A stretch of DNA of 64,000 nt from Pseudolysinimonas_A sp039912695 (GTDB lineage: Bacteria > Actinomycetota > Actinomycetes > Actinomycetales > Microbacteriaceae): NCBI RefSeq assembly GCF_039912695.1, contig NZ_JBDSPJ010000002.1, forward strand, positions 1 to 64,000, read 5' to 3'. The notes under the pieces are model-generated. The model was not told the origin of the DNA. It did not search any database and saw only the letters and a list, made by a program, of their open reading frames with translations. Shown one piece after another: positions 42,701 to 50,108 of this stretch. Numbering within the stretch: the first letter of the stretch is position 1; every line of letters starts with the position of its first letter. The position numbers were made by a program, and so were the translations under genes.

Positions 42701-43184
42701 AGCCGGCGACCGGGCGGAGTTTCTGCCGTCGACAGTGGTCACCGTGCAGCCACCGTTGTTCGCCGATCCGACGTCTTTCGAGATTCTGCGCGACGACCTC
42801 TGGGCGACCGGTATCTCGGTCGACGATCATCCGGTCGCCCATCTGCGCTCCGCTCTCGACGAGCGAGGGGTGCTGCCGTCGTCGGCACTGCGCACCCATG
42901 AGCCCGGCCGTCGCGTCGAGGTCGCGGGTCTCGTCACCCACCGGCAGCGACCGGGAACGGCATCCGGCATCACCTTCATGAACCTCGAGGATGAGCACGG
43001 CTCGGTGAACGTGATCTGCTCGGTCGGCGTCTGGAAGCGCTACCGCCGCGTCGCTCGCGAGTCGCCGGCGCTGCTCGTGCGCGGCATCCTGGAAAGATCC
43101 CCCGAAGGAGTGACAAACCTTGTGGCCGACTGCTTCGAATCACTCTCTGCGGGAGTGCTTCACCGATCCCGAGATTTTCACTGA
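39789..43184 (+). CDS. dnaE2: error-prone DNA polymerase DnaE2
   Basis: 1131 residues. The N-terminal PHP domain begins AELHVHSAYSFLDGASMPEHL; the polymerase palm has GRGSAASSAVCYLLGI and the catalytic aspartates PDIDVDFDSDRREEVI; the tandem HhH and OB domains follow (RVEVAGLVTHRQRPGTASGITFMNLEDEHGSVNV). Length and PHP variations place it with DnaE2 rather than replicative DnaE1. It inserts opposite lesions with ImuA' and ImuB. No LexA box is seen upstream; the GNAT gene starts divergently only 29 bp away. Confidence 0.95.
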   Translation: MGWHNPPHTWSELERRMSGKGPIQDGATWNNRRPKYEAPEASGAPESDEAVEPLVPYAELHVHSAYSFLDGASMPEHLVEEAKRLRLEAIALTDHDGFYGAVRFAEAAQAHGMSTIYGAELSLGLSKPQNGIPDPEGAHLVVLARGQEGYHRLSKALTRGHLQGGEKGRPRYDLDELGDTAEGHWVVLSGCRKGTVRQALEVHGLDGAKRELTALTERFGRDNVVVELTDRGDPLDSDRNATLATLARDLDLAVLATGNVHYARPEQAPLASALAAVRARASLDQHDPWLPAAGGAYLRSGHEMSLRFARYPDAVARSVVLARELAFELRSVTPRLPQLDVPEGYDLMGWLRHETWAAAALKYPNMPESHRRRIQNELDVIAVKDFPGYFLLVKDIVDFARSRGILCQGRGSAASSAVCYLLGITAIDAIYYELPFERFLSSIREEEPDIDVDFDSDRREEVIQYVYEKYGRENAAQVANVVTYTPRNAIRDIAKAFGHGPGQQDAWSKRLERWGDPVEEDLQDIPIEVRELSGELLGFPRHLGIHSGGMVMTERPIGEVVPIEHARMKDRTVLQWEKDDCKWMGLVKFDLLGLGMLSALQHSFDCIRDTFGRELTLATIPKEEAATYDALCRAEAIGVFQVESRAQMGLLPRLQPRCFYDLVIQIALIRPGPIQGGAVHPFVRRKLGEKFEFLHPDLEPILGRTFGVPVFQEQVIKIARDLAGLDPEEADLLRRALGSKRGYYKIGLLREKLEDGLRAKGLDDDGIATIYGQIEAFANFGFAESHALSFALLVYASSWLKLHYPGAFLAGLLRAQPMGFYSPATLVADTRRHGVEVRRPDIHRSGVFPLLEPWDETGVMGVLHETGTDDCLGIQAPVEVFDATAPDLCDQHRRDGGAVVRLGLAGVRGIGETVARRIVAEREARGAFTSMENLVRRVGLSTAQLEALASADAFEGFDLDRREALWRAGAAAGDRAEFLPSTVVTVQPPLFADPTSFEILRDDLWATGISVDDHPVAHLRSALDERGVLPSSALRTHEPGRRVEVAGLVTHRQRPGTASGITFMNLEDEHGSVNVICSVGVWKRYRRVARESPALLVRGILERSPEGVTNLVADCFESLSAGVLHRSRDFH

Positions 43185-43283
43185 CGCGGTATGGCTGGCC
43201 CACGAACTGGGACGGACGCTCGCCGCACTGCGCTCACTAGCCTGAGCGACAGGGCTATACCAACCCGAAGGGCGGCCTGGACA

Positions 43284-44519
43284 ATGGCATCCGGCTTCCT
43301 GCGAACCGTGTTCCGCGCGTGGTACGCGCTGCGCATGGTCAAGTTGCGCAACTACGTTCACCCGACCGATTCATCGGTTACCCGAACCGGAGACCCGCGC
43401 GCCGATCGGGTCCTTCTGGTCGGCAACGGCCACAGCCGCGGCTGGGGTGTCGCATCTCATCAGCTGGGCCTGACCGGCCAACTCGCACGGGCTATCGAGG
43501 CGAAAACGGGACGTGGCTGCGACCTCGACCTCATCGGCGCGGAGTCGATGAACGCTCGATCCGCGCTGTCCTGGATCGGCACCCGCGACCTTGAAGAGTT
43601 CGACGCTTTCGTGCTCGCTGTCGGGCTCAACGATGCCCTCCGCCTCACGCCCCTCGACGACTTCGAGCGGGGTCTCGCCGATGTGCTCGACGGCGTCGTC
43701 GCCCGCCTCCGTCCCGAAGCCGTCGTCACCGTCGTCGGGATCCCCCCGATTCGCTCTCTCCCCGCCTTCTCCGGACTTGCCACAGCCACCGCGATCTCGC
43801 ACCGGCAGGCGCTGAATCGCGCCACTCGGCGCATCACGTCCGGGCGGCGCCTTGACTACCTCGAGGTGCCGCAGCTCACAAACGGAGCCAGTCACCCGCT
43901 CGGAGCCGCCGCAACATACGCACAATTGGGCGGATTCATCGCCGCCGAAGTCGCCCCGCAACTGGTGCTCGTGCGACCCGACCCGCCGGTTCGCCCGCCG
44001 CAAGCCGACCCGATCTGGGACTGGAGCGGTACTGCTGCCCTCGTCGCTCTCGCCGCCCAGGGTGGGGCTCCCGAGCTGAACCGCCTGGCGGCCGAAGCGC
44101 AAAAGGCGTTCAAGGTCGAGCTTGCTGTCGTGAGTCTCGTGAATGGCGACCGGCTCTACTACGGCAACAACACCGATGTCATGCCCGAGTCGGTGCCGCT
44201 CGACCTGTCGTTCTGTCAGTACACGGTTGCCGCAGAAGCCCCGGTCATCATCCCCGACACCCGCGCCGACCCACGCTTCGATGACAACCCGCTGATCGAA
44301 CTGTCGTACATCAACTTCTACGCCGGCTATCCGCTGCGGTCCTCGGAAGGACAGGTGATCGGTTCCTTCTGCCTCCAGGGCTCACGACCGCGCGACGCGA
44401 GTGACATCTCCATGGATGCGCTGCGCGACCTGGCAATGCAGGCGCAGGCCGAAATCCAGCGTTACGAAGTTCCGAAAGGACCGCCAGCACCGACCGGTCC
44501 CGCCTACACGTTCCGCTGA
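43284..44519 (+). CDS. SGNH-hydrolase-like plus GAF domain fusion protein
   Basis: About 411 residues from the ATG at 43284; ATGs at 43191 and 43335 are alternatives. Residues 42-230 follow the SGNH fold, with VLLVGNGHSRGWGV where GDS is expected (so the nucleophilic Ser is replaced) and the block III GLND at 114-117. Residues 265-395 form a GAF domain: FKVELAVVSLVNGDRLYYGNN, PVIIPDTRADPRF and FYAGYPLRSSEGQVIGSFCLQG. GAF domains sense small molecules or redox state. The combination suggests a sensor built on an inactive hydrolase scaffold; partners are unknown. Confidence 0.75.
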   Translation: MASGFLRTVFRAWYALRMVKLRNYVHPTDSSVTRTGDPRADRVLLVGNGHSRGWGVASHQLGLTGQLARAIEAKTGRGCDLDLIGAESMNARSALSWIGTRDLEEFDAFVLAVGLNDALRLTPLDDFERGLADVLDGVVARLRPEAVVTVVGIPPIRSLPAFSGLATATAISHRQALNRATRRITSGRRLDYLEVPQLTNGASHPLGAAATYAQLGGFIAAEVAPQLVLVRPDPPVRPPQADPIWDWSGTAALVALAAQGGAPELNRLAAEAQKAFKVELAVVSLVNGDRLYYGNNTDVMPESVPLDLSFCQYTVAAEAPVIIPDTRADPRFDDNPLIELSYINFYAGYPLRSSEGQVIGSFCLQGSRPRDASDISMDALRDLAMQAQAEIQRYEVPKGPPAPTGPAYTFR

Positions 44520-44520
44520 G

Positions 44521-45435
44521 CTAGCTGTTCTGCGCGGCGGTCTCGAGCCGTCGCAGCCGTTGCTTTGCGAAATCCTGCGCTCGCGGACCCTTGCCGATCG
44601 CGCGCTGCGCGACTCTCAGGGCGATGCGCGTCATCCCGATCACGGGGAGCGCTGAGCGTCTCACGCCGAGCATCCGTCGGTAGGGGGCCGGGATGGTCGC
44701 CACCGCGGCCGCGAACAGGATCCGGTAGGCGATGCCGAGGCTGCCGGTGAAGGGTGGCTTGCGCAGAAACTTCACGACGTCGGCGACGCGCTCGTCGCCC
44801 CGCAGCTCGCCTCGCTCGAGAAATCCGTCGCGCCTCGCACGCAAACCATCGGCGGTCGTCGGTGGTTGCGCAACACCCATCAACGTTCCCGCCGTCGCCC
44901 ACGATGCGACGTAGGCATCCGCTCCGCCCGGAATCGCGCCACCCCAGATCTCGTGGCAGGTGAGGAAGGCGTCGGCGAATGCGACATGCACCCAGTCGAC
45001 GAGTTCGGCGTCGGTCGCTGAGTACGCGTGGTTGGTGCCATCGGTGGCGGTATAGGTGCCGGCGACTCGCGAGTGGAACTTGCCGACCCGCCCCAATTCG
45101 CGATCGGCCTGCGCGGTCGATCCGTAGGTGAGGACCACGATCCATCTCACGGTGCCCGACAACCGTCCGAGTGGATCAGAGCGGTACCGCGACCAGTCGT
45201 GCACTCCCGCCATCGCCCCCGGATGCAGGGCCTGCAGCAGAAGTGCCCGGATGCCCGCGACGAAGGTGCCCATCCCGGCGTGCACGATCCACGGTGCGGT
45301 GTCTTCTGGGAAGTATCCGACGTCGTCGCCGTCGGCGAGCTCGAGAACGTACGGCGCCGTACCGTCAGGATGTCCTGCGACGGCCGTCAGGAGCCGCGCA
45401 CGCAGCGTCTCGCGCTTCTTTGCCACACGTGCCAT
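44521..45435 (-). CDS. DUF2236 (MpaB/latex-clearing-like) oxygenase family protein
   Basis: 304 residues starting MARVAKKRETL; the ATG at 45435 overlaps the helicase stop by one base. WIVHAGMGTFVAGIRALLLQALHPGAMAGVHDWSRYRSDPLGRLSGTVRWI is the DUF2236 core, with the conserved His of LHP and HDWSRY that relate to the b-type-haem rubber oxygenases. FADAFLTCHEIWGG follows. Oxygenase or haem function is family-level inference. It is translationally coupled to the helicase gene. Confidence 0.85.
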   Translation of the reverse strand: MARVAKKRETLRARLLTAVAGHPDGTAPYVLELADGDDVGYFPEDTAPWIVHAGMGTFVAGIRALLLQALHPGAMAGVHDWSRYRSDPLGRLSGTVRWIVVLTYGSTAQADRELGRVGKFHSRVAGTYTATDGTNHAYSATDAELVDWVHVAFADAFLTCHEIWGGAIPGGADAYVASWATAGTLMGVAQPPTTADGLRARRDGFLERGELRGDERVADVVKFLRKPPFTGSLGIAYRILFAAAVATIPAPYRRMLGVRRSALPVIGMTRIALRVAQRAIGKGPRAQDFAKQRLRRLETAAQNS

Positions 45436-47177
45436 CAGCGACCGTTGATCCGCTTGCGCAACACGTCGATGCGCGCCTGCAACTGGGCGACGGTGGCACG
45501 GGACACTTCGGGTCCACCGCCGATGCGCCGCACCTCCGCGTGCACTTGAGCGTGCGTTTCCCCGGAGTTTTTCGACCAAATCGACACGAGGCTGTTCAGC
45601 AGCTTTCGCTGTTCGCCGAGGGTGCGGTGCAAGGCGACGGGTCCCGCGCGCTCCGGTTCGTCGCGGCGACGTTCGGCCCCCCGCCGATGTTGACTTGCCT
45701 GGCGCAGCTTCAACACCCGGCTGACCTCATCGGGTTCGAGAATTCCGGGGATGCCGATGAACTCCCACTCCTCGTCCGTGTCGGGCTCGGCGAGGGTGCC
45801 GTACTCCTCGCCGTCGAACAGCACCTTCTCGAAGGTGGCGACCGAGGCGAGTGCTTTCCATTCGAATTCGTCAAGCAGGTCAGCGGATGCCGACTCGCTT
45901 TGCTCGGCGCGTTCCATCAGGTCGTCATCGAGCAGGTCGTCGTCAGCGTGCTCGCGGTCCAAGACGTGGTCGCGTTCACGCTCCATCTCGGCCGCGAGGC
46001 CCAGCAGAACCGGAACACTCGGAACGAAAATGGATGCCAGCTCGCCACGGCGACGGGCGCGCACGAACCGGCCGATCGCCTGGGCGAAGTACAGCGGCGT
46101 TGAGGCGCTGGTCGCGTAGACGCCCACCATCAGGCGTGGCACATCAACTCCTTCAGACACCATCCGCACCGCGACCATCCAGCGTTGGTTGCCCTCGGCA
46201 AATTGGGTGATCCGCTCGCTCGAGGCCTTCTCATCACTCAACACGACGACGGGCGGCTGCCCGGTCAGGTCGCCCAGAATCTTCGCGTATGCCCGCGCCA
46301 TCGCCTGGTCGGTCGCGATCACGAGACCCGCGGCATCCGGAACCTCGCGTCGCACCTCGGTGAGTCGCCGGTTTGCCGCAGCGAGTACGGCAGGAATCCA
46401 GTCACCTTCGGGGTCAAGAGCGGTGCGCCAGGCTTGCGCCGTGATGTCGGTCGTATCGCCCTGACCCAGTGCCGCTTCCATCTCGTCGCCCTGCCGGGTG
46501 CGCCACCGCATCGAGCCGGCGTACGAGAGAAAGAGCACGGGCCGCACCACGCCGTCGGCGAGAGCCCGACCGTACCCGTAGGTGTAGTCGGTCTGCGAAA
46601 CCCTCACGCCGCGGTGATCGCGGAGGTACTCGACGAACGGGATCGGAGCGGTGTCGGATCGAAACGGGGTCCCGGTCATCGAGAGGCGACGTGACGCTCC
46701 CCCGAAGGCTTCTCGGATGGCGTCTCCCCAGGAGAGCGAATCCCCGCCGTGATGCACCTCATCCAGAATCACGAGGGTGCGCTTCGATTCGGTCAGGGCC
46801 TTGTGCAGCGAGGGTCGAACGGCGACCTGGGCGTAGGTGACGACGACGCCGTGGAAGGGCCGCGATTCGCGCGCGTGCTTGTTGCTGAATTTCGGATCGA
46901 GACGCACGCCGGCGCGATGGGCGGCGTCGGCCCACTGAACCTTGAGGTGCTCGGTCGGGGCGACGACAGTGACGCGATCGATGACCCGCTGTTGGAGCAG
47001 TTCGTGAGCGAGCCGGAGCGCAAACGCCGTCTTGCCTGCTCCCGGGGTTGCCGACACCAAAAAGTCGGTGCGATCCGATTCGAGGTAGAGCTGCAGCGCC
47101 TCTTCTTGCCACGCCCGCAATTTCGCGACAGTGCCCCAGGCAGCGCGCTCCGGGAAGCTCGGCGGGAGGCTCGTCAC
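45435..47177 (-). CDS. DEAD/DEAH-box (superfamily 2) helicase
   Basis: 580 residues from a GTG at 47177, with a TATCGT -10-like hexamer just upstream (possibly leaderless). Motifs: Walker A VSATPGAGKTAFA, VVAPTEHLKVQWADAA, DEVHHGGDSLSWG (DEVH), SMTGTPFRSD (motif III), MVSEGVDVPR (motif V) and QAIGRFVRARR (motif VI). The layout resembles UvsW/RecG-like DNA repair helicases more than RNA helicases. A 60-residue acidic stretch (ADDDLLDDDLMERAEQSES) precedes the C-terminal region. Position between dnaE2 and dinB favours a repair role. Confidence 0.88.
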   Translation of the reverse strand: MTSLPPSFPERAAWGTVAKLRAWQEEALQLYLESDRTDFLVSATPGAGKTAFALRLAHELLQQRVIDRVTVVAPTEHLKVQWADAAHRAGVRLDPKFSNKHARESRPFHGVVVTYAQVAVRPSLHKALTESKRTLVILDEVHHGGDSLSWGDAIREAFGGASRRLSMTGTPFRSDTAPIPFVEYLRDHRGVRVSQTDYTYGYGRALADGVVRPVLFLSYAGSMRWRTRQGDEMEAALGQGDTTDITAQAWRTALDPEGDWIPAVLAAANRRLTEVRREVPDAAGLVIATDQAMARAYAKILGDLTGQPPVVVLSDEKASSERITQFAEGNQRWMVAVRMVSEGVDVPRLMVGVYATSASTPLYFAQAIGRFVRARRRGELASIFVPSVPVLLGLAAEMERERDHVLDREHADDDLLDDDLMERAEQSESASADLLDEFEWKALASVATFEKVLFDGEEYGTLAEPDTDEEWEFIGIPGILEPDEVSRVLKLRQASQHRRGAERRRDEPERAGPVALHRTLGEQRKLLNSLVSIWSKNSGETHAQVHAEVRRIGGGPEVSRATVAQLQARIDVLRKRINGR

Positions 47178-47229
47178 TTGACCAGACGATACGCGAGAGA
47201 CCCGACAGTCGGGTGGATGCTTCTCCGTG

Positions 47230-48480
47230 CTAGGTCGGATCGCCCCTCATCGGCATCCGGCGGTCGGGGTCGTCGCCGAGCAGGGTCGCTGGTCGCACCA
47301 GGGCTCGCCCGAACTTTGCGGTGATCGCATCGACGGTGTGCTCGGCTTCGCGCCAGTCGCTGTCGTCATCCCACAGACCGAGGCCGGCGACTTGACCGGT
47401 GAGTTGCTCGCCGCGCACGCCGAGCAGCCGAACCGGTTCCCCGGCGCGTCCGGACTCGGCGTAGAGCGAGCGCGCTTCCTCATAGATGCGCCGCCCGAGG
47501 TCGGTCGGCTCGCCCAGAGTTCGCGACCTGGTAATCGTCGAAAAGTCATCGAAGCGCAACTTGAGCGAGATCGTGCGTGCTTGCGCGCCGGCACGTCGGA
47601 GCCGGACCCCGACCGAGTTCGAGAGTCGCAGCATTTCCTTCTCGAGAAGCGCGATCTCGACGATGTTGGTCTCGAAGGTGCGCTCGTGCCCGACACTCTT
47701 CTCGGCGGTCTCGGTGACGACGACGCGCGGGTCACGCGCCCACGACAGAGCGTGCAGATGTGCGGCGCTGGCCGGCCCCAGCGCGCGGGTGAGGGCGTCG
47801 ATCGGCATGGCCGCGACATCGCCGACAGTGCGCAGCCCGAGGCGTTCAAGCTTTTCGCCGGTCTTCGGCCCGACTCCCCAGAGTGCCGAAATCGGCTGCG
47901 GATGCAGGAAGGCGAGACTATCGGCAGCAGGCACAACGAGAAGGCCGTCGGGTTTCGATCGGCCCGACGCAAGTTTTGCCACGTACTTGGTCGACGCGGC
48001 GCCGACCGAGCAGCGTAGCCCCGTTTCAGCGAAGACCCTGTGCCGAATGAGCGTGCCGATCTGCCACGGCGTACCCATGAGCCGCCGCGCACTCGCGACG
48101 TCGAGAAACGCCTCATCGATGCCAAGCACTTCAACGTGCGGTGTGACATCGCGAAACAGGTCCATCACGATTCCGGAGAGCCGCACGTACCTGTCGTAGT
48201 GCGGCTCGAGGACGATCGCCTGCGGGCAGCGGCGCAGCGCGACGGCCATTGGCATCGCGGAGTTGACCCCGAACTTGCGGGCCTCGTAGGTCGCGGCGGT
48301 GACGACCGAGCGCGCCGACGGATGCCCGACGATGACCGGTTTGCCCACCAGCTCGGGATGCTCAAGCAATTCGACCGACGCGAAGAAGGCATCCATATCA
48401 ACGTGCAAAATATGCGCGGTGAGGTCATCGACGGCGCTCGCGGCGGTGACCTGCCGGCCACTGCCATCCTGCTTGCTCAC
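47230..48480 (-). CDS. dinB: DNA polymerase IV (DinB)
   Basis: 416 residues from a GTG at 48480. All Y-family catalytic elements are present: HVDMDAFFASVE with metal Asp, YEARKFGVNSAMP, GIDEAFLDV (Asp-Glu), RCSVGAASTKYVAKLAS and GVGPKTGEKLERLG. Active translesion polymerase is expected, in contrast to ImuB. No LexA box was seen in the 90 bp upstream. It is followed by the helicase gene after 52 bp. Confidence 0.95.
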   Translation of the reverse strand: MSKQDGSGRQVTAASAVDDLTAHILHVDMDAFFASVELLEHPELVGKPVIVGHPSARSVVTAATYEARKFGVNSAMPMAVALRRCPQAIVLEPHYDRYVRLSGIVMDLFRDVTPHVEVLGIDEAFLDVASARRLMGTPWQIGTLIRHRVFAETGLRCSVGAASTKYVAKLASGRSKPDGLLVVPAADSLAFLHPQPISALWGVGPKTGEKLERLGLRTVGDVAAMPIDALTRALGPASAAHLHALSWARDPRVVVTETAEKSVGHERTFETNIVEIALLEKEMLRLSNSVGVRLRRAGAQARTISLKLRFDDFSTITRSRTLGEPTDLGRRIYEEARSLYAESGRAGEPVRLLGVRGEQLTGQVAGLGLWDDDSDWREAEHTVDAITAKFGRALVRPATLLGDDPDRRMPMRGDPT

Positions 48481-48532
48481 GCCGTCAGCTTGTCAGGCAC
48501 GGGTGTCACTGATGACAGTCGCCGGGCATGAC

Positions 48533-48564
48533 GAAGGGCGCCGACCACGTCGTCGGCGCCCTTC
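48533..48564. terminator. strong hairpin between dinB and the first GlsB-like gene
   Basis: A perfect 13-bp stem (GAAGGGCGCCGAC at 48533-48545 with 48552-48564) and a 6-nt loop CACGTC, followed on the minus strand by the dinB upstream region. It lies just beyond the stop of the small membrane protein gene at 48572 and should end that transcript. Confidence 0.8.
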
Positions 48565-48571
48565 GGTCGGG

Positions 48572-48829
48572 TCAGGCCTTGCGGTTGCGGGTGAGCGCTC
48601 CGAAGATCAGGAGCACGATGATTGACCCCCCGATGGCAAGCAGCCAGCTGTAGATCGAGAAGAACTCGGTCATCGGGACGTTGAAGATGAGGTTTCCGAG
48701 GAAGCCTCCGAGTGCTGCACCGGCCGCGCCGAGAAGGATCGTGACGAGCCAGCCGTACTTGCGCTTGAGGATGAGCTTGGCGATGATCGCCGCGATGATG
48801 CCGAGAATGATGAACGGGATGAAGGACAC
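48572..48829 (-). CDS. GlsB/YeaQ/YmgE-type small membrane protein
   Basis: 85 residues from a GTG at 48829, with AGGAGG at 48835-48840. Three hydrophobic segments: FIPFIILGIIAAIIAKLIL, WLVTILLGAAGAALGGFLGNLIF and YSWLLAIGGSIIVLLIFGAL. The Gly-rich middle helix (GAAGAALGGFLG) is characteristic of the transglycosylase-associated/stress membrane family. A 9-bp palindrome lies in its leader. A paralogue lies next to it at 48925-49194. Confidence 0.85.
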   Translation of the reverse strand: MSFIPFIILGIIAAIIAKLILKRKYGWLVTILLGAAGAALGGFLGNLIFNVPMTEFFSIYSWLLAIGGSIIVLLIFGALTRNRKA

Positions 48830-48841
48830 AAAAACCTCCTA

Positions 48842-48864
48842 GTCGGTTCGACGTTCGAACCGAC
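48842..48864. promoter_or_regulatory. 9-5-9 palindrome upstream of the GlsB-like gene
   Basis: GTCGGTTCG (48842-48850), spacer ACGTT, CGAACCGAC (48856-48864): perfect 9-bp arms just upstream of the AGGAGG site of the 48572-48829 gene. It shares TTCGAAC with the LexA box but has different spacing, so it is not a standard SOS box. It may be an operator or a leader hairpin. Confidence 0.55.
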
Positions 48865-48878
48865 CGTCAGTCAAGCAG

Positions 48879-48913
48879 AACGGGGGCCCCGGTCGTAAAC
48901 CGGAGCCCCCGTT
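48879..48913 (-). terminator. hairpin after the second GlsB-like gene
   Basis: Arms AACGGGGGCCCCGGT (48879-48893) and ACCGGAGCCCCCGTT (48899-48913) pair with one mismatch around a 5-nt loop, starting 11 bp after the stop of the minus-strand gene ending at 48925. It separates the two paralogous transcripts. Confidence 0.75.
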
Positions 48914-48924
48914 TCGCGTAGAGG

Positions 48925-49194
48925 TCAGACCCGCGCGCGGCTTCCCCGCGTGGCCAGGCCGTAAATCGCCAGCACCAGCACGGAGCCCGCGATCGCGACG
49001 AGCCAGGTCTGAAGGGACCAGAAGGTCTCCAAACCAACGCCGAAGATTGCACTACCGATGAAGCCGCCGAGCAGTGCTCCCACGATTCCGAGGATGAGGG
49101 TGATGATCCACCCGCCACCCATCCGGCCTGGCAGGATCAGCTTGGCGATCGCGCCAGCGACGAGTCCCAGAACGATCCATCCGATGATTCCCAT
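48925..49194 (-). CDS. GlsB/YeaQ/YmgE-type small membrane protein
   Basis: 89 residues starting MGIIGWIVLGLVAGAIAKLI; GGAAGG is spaced 6 nt upstream, favouring the ATG at 49194 over one at 49209. GRMGGGWIITLILGIVGALLGGFIGSAIFG is the family core, and a third membrane segment (TWLVAIAGSVLVLAIYGL) follows. It is a paralogue of the 48572 gene, each with its own terminator. Family members are often induced by stress. Confidence 0.9.
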   Translation of the reverse strand: MGIIGWIVLGLVAGAIAKLILPGRMGGGWIITLILGIVGALLGGFIGSAIFGVGLETFWSLQTWLVAIAGSVLVLAIYGLATRGSRARV

Positions 49195-49332
49195 GACGAA
49201 CCTTCCCATCTTGTACCGGACCCGAATCTCGCGTCCTCGTCTACCTAACTCGTCCCTCGGAAGAGGGGCAACGATCTTGTTTCCGCCTCCGCATTGCGGT
49301 ATAGAGACCCGAAGTTGAGGCACTCTTGGGGG

Positions 49333-50094
49333 ATGAGCGCACACCACCCGTGGTCGCGTTACGTCGCGATCGGGGACTCCTTCACGGAAGGGATCGGCGA
49401 TCCCGAGCCGTCGAGTCCCGGTGGTCATCGAGGCTGGGCAGACCGGGTCGCCGAAGTGCTCGCACGCACGACCGAGGGGTTCGCCTACGCCAATCTCGCG
49501 ATCCGCGGGAAGTTGCTGCAGCAAATCCTCGATGAGCAACTGGATGCGGCGCTCGCCCTCAGCCCCGACCTCATCTCAATTTCGGCGGGCGGCAACGACA
49601 TCATCCGTCCCGGGACCGATCCGGATGACATCGCGGCGCGACTCGACCTCGGGATCGCCCGGCTCCGCCGTGAAAACGCGACCGTCGTCATATTCAACGG
49701 ACCTGACATCGGCGCCACCCCGGTACTCGGTCGGATGCGCGGAAAGGTCGCGATCTACAACGAAAACCTCCGCACGATCGCGCTTCGGCACGACGTGATG
49801 GTCGCCGACATGTGGTCGCTACGCTCGCTCGCCGACCCACGGATGTGGGCTGCCGACCGTCTGCACTTCTCGCCGGTCGGTCACCAGACGATCGCGAGGA
49901 TGGTGCTCGACACTCTTAAGGTTCCCCACGAGCTGGAGCCGTTTGAGGCCCAACCCATCCCCCGGCGGCCGTGGCGTCAGGCTCGTTCCGAAGACCTCAG
50001 CTGGGCGCGCTCGTATTTCGGGCCGTGGATCGTTCGACGCATCAGGCGTCGGTCCTCGGGTGACGGCGTCACTGCCAAACGTCCGTCGTTCTGA
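49333..50094 (+). CDS. SGNH/GDSL hydrolase
   Basis: 253 residues starting MSAHHPWSRYVAIGDSFTEGIG. All four blocks are present: GDSFTEG (nucleophile Ser), the Gly in AIRGK, SAGGNDI (block III Asn) and DRLHFSPVGHQ (Asp and His). No signal peptide, so a cytoplasmic esterase or lipase is likely. The C-terminal 50 residues are basic and variable. It ends 7 bp before the convergent carboxypeptidase stop; a short GTTCTGA/TCAGAAC hairpin spans both stops (50088-50108). Confidence 0.93.
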   Translation: MSAHHPWSRYVAIGDSFTEGIGDPEPSSPGGHRGWADRVAEVLARTTEGFAYANLAIRGKLLQQILDEQLDAALALSPDLISISAGGNDIIRPGTDPDDIAARLDLGIARLRRENATVVIFNGPDIGATPVLGRMRGKVAIYNENLRTIALRHDVMVADMWSLRSLADPRMWAADRLHFSPVGHQTIARMVLDTLKVPHELEPFEAQPIPRRPWRQARSEDLSWARSYFGPWIVRRIRRRSSGDGVTAKRPSF

Positions 50095-50108
50095 CATCCA
50101 CTCAGAAC
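50088..50108. terminator. short hairpin spanning two convergent stop codons
   Basis: GTTCTGA (50088-50094) and TCAGAAC (50102-50108) form a perfect 7-bp stem with a 7-nt loop. Both arms include a stop codon, one from each convergent gene. Terminator function is plausible but weak. Confidence 0.4.

Noticed and set aside
48481..48570. Possible LexA box upstream of dinB
   Set aside because: No TCGAAC-N4-GTTCGA or near match found; only the terminator hairpin of the neighbouring gene is present.
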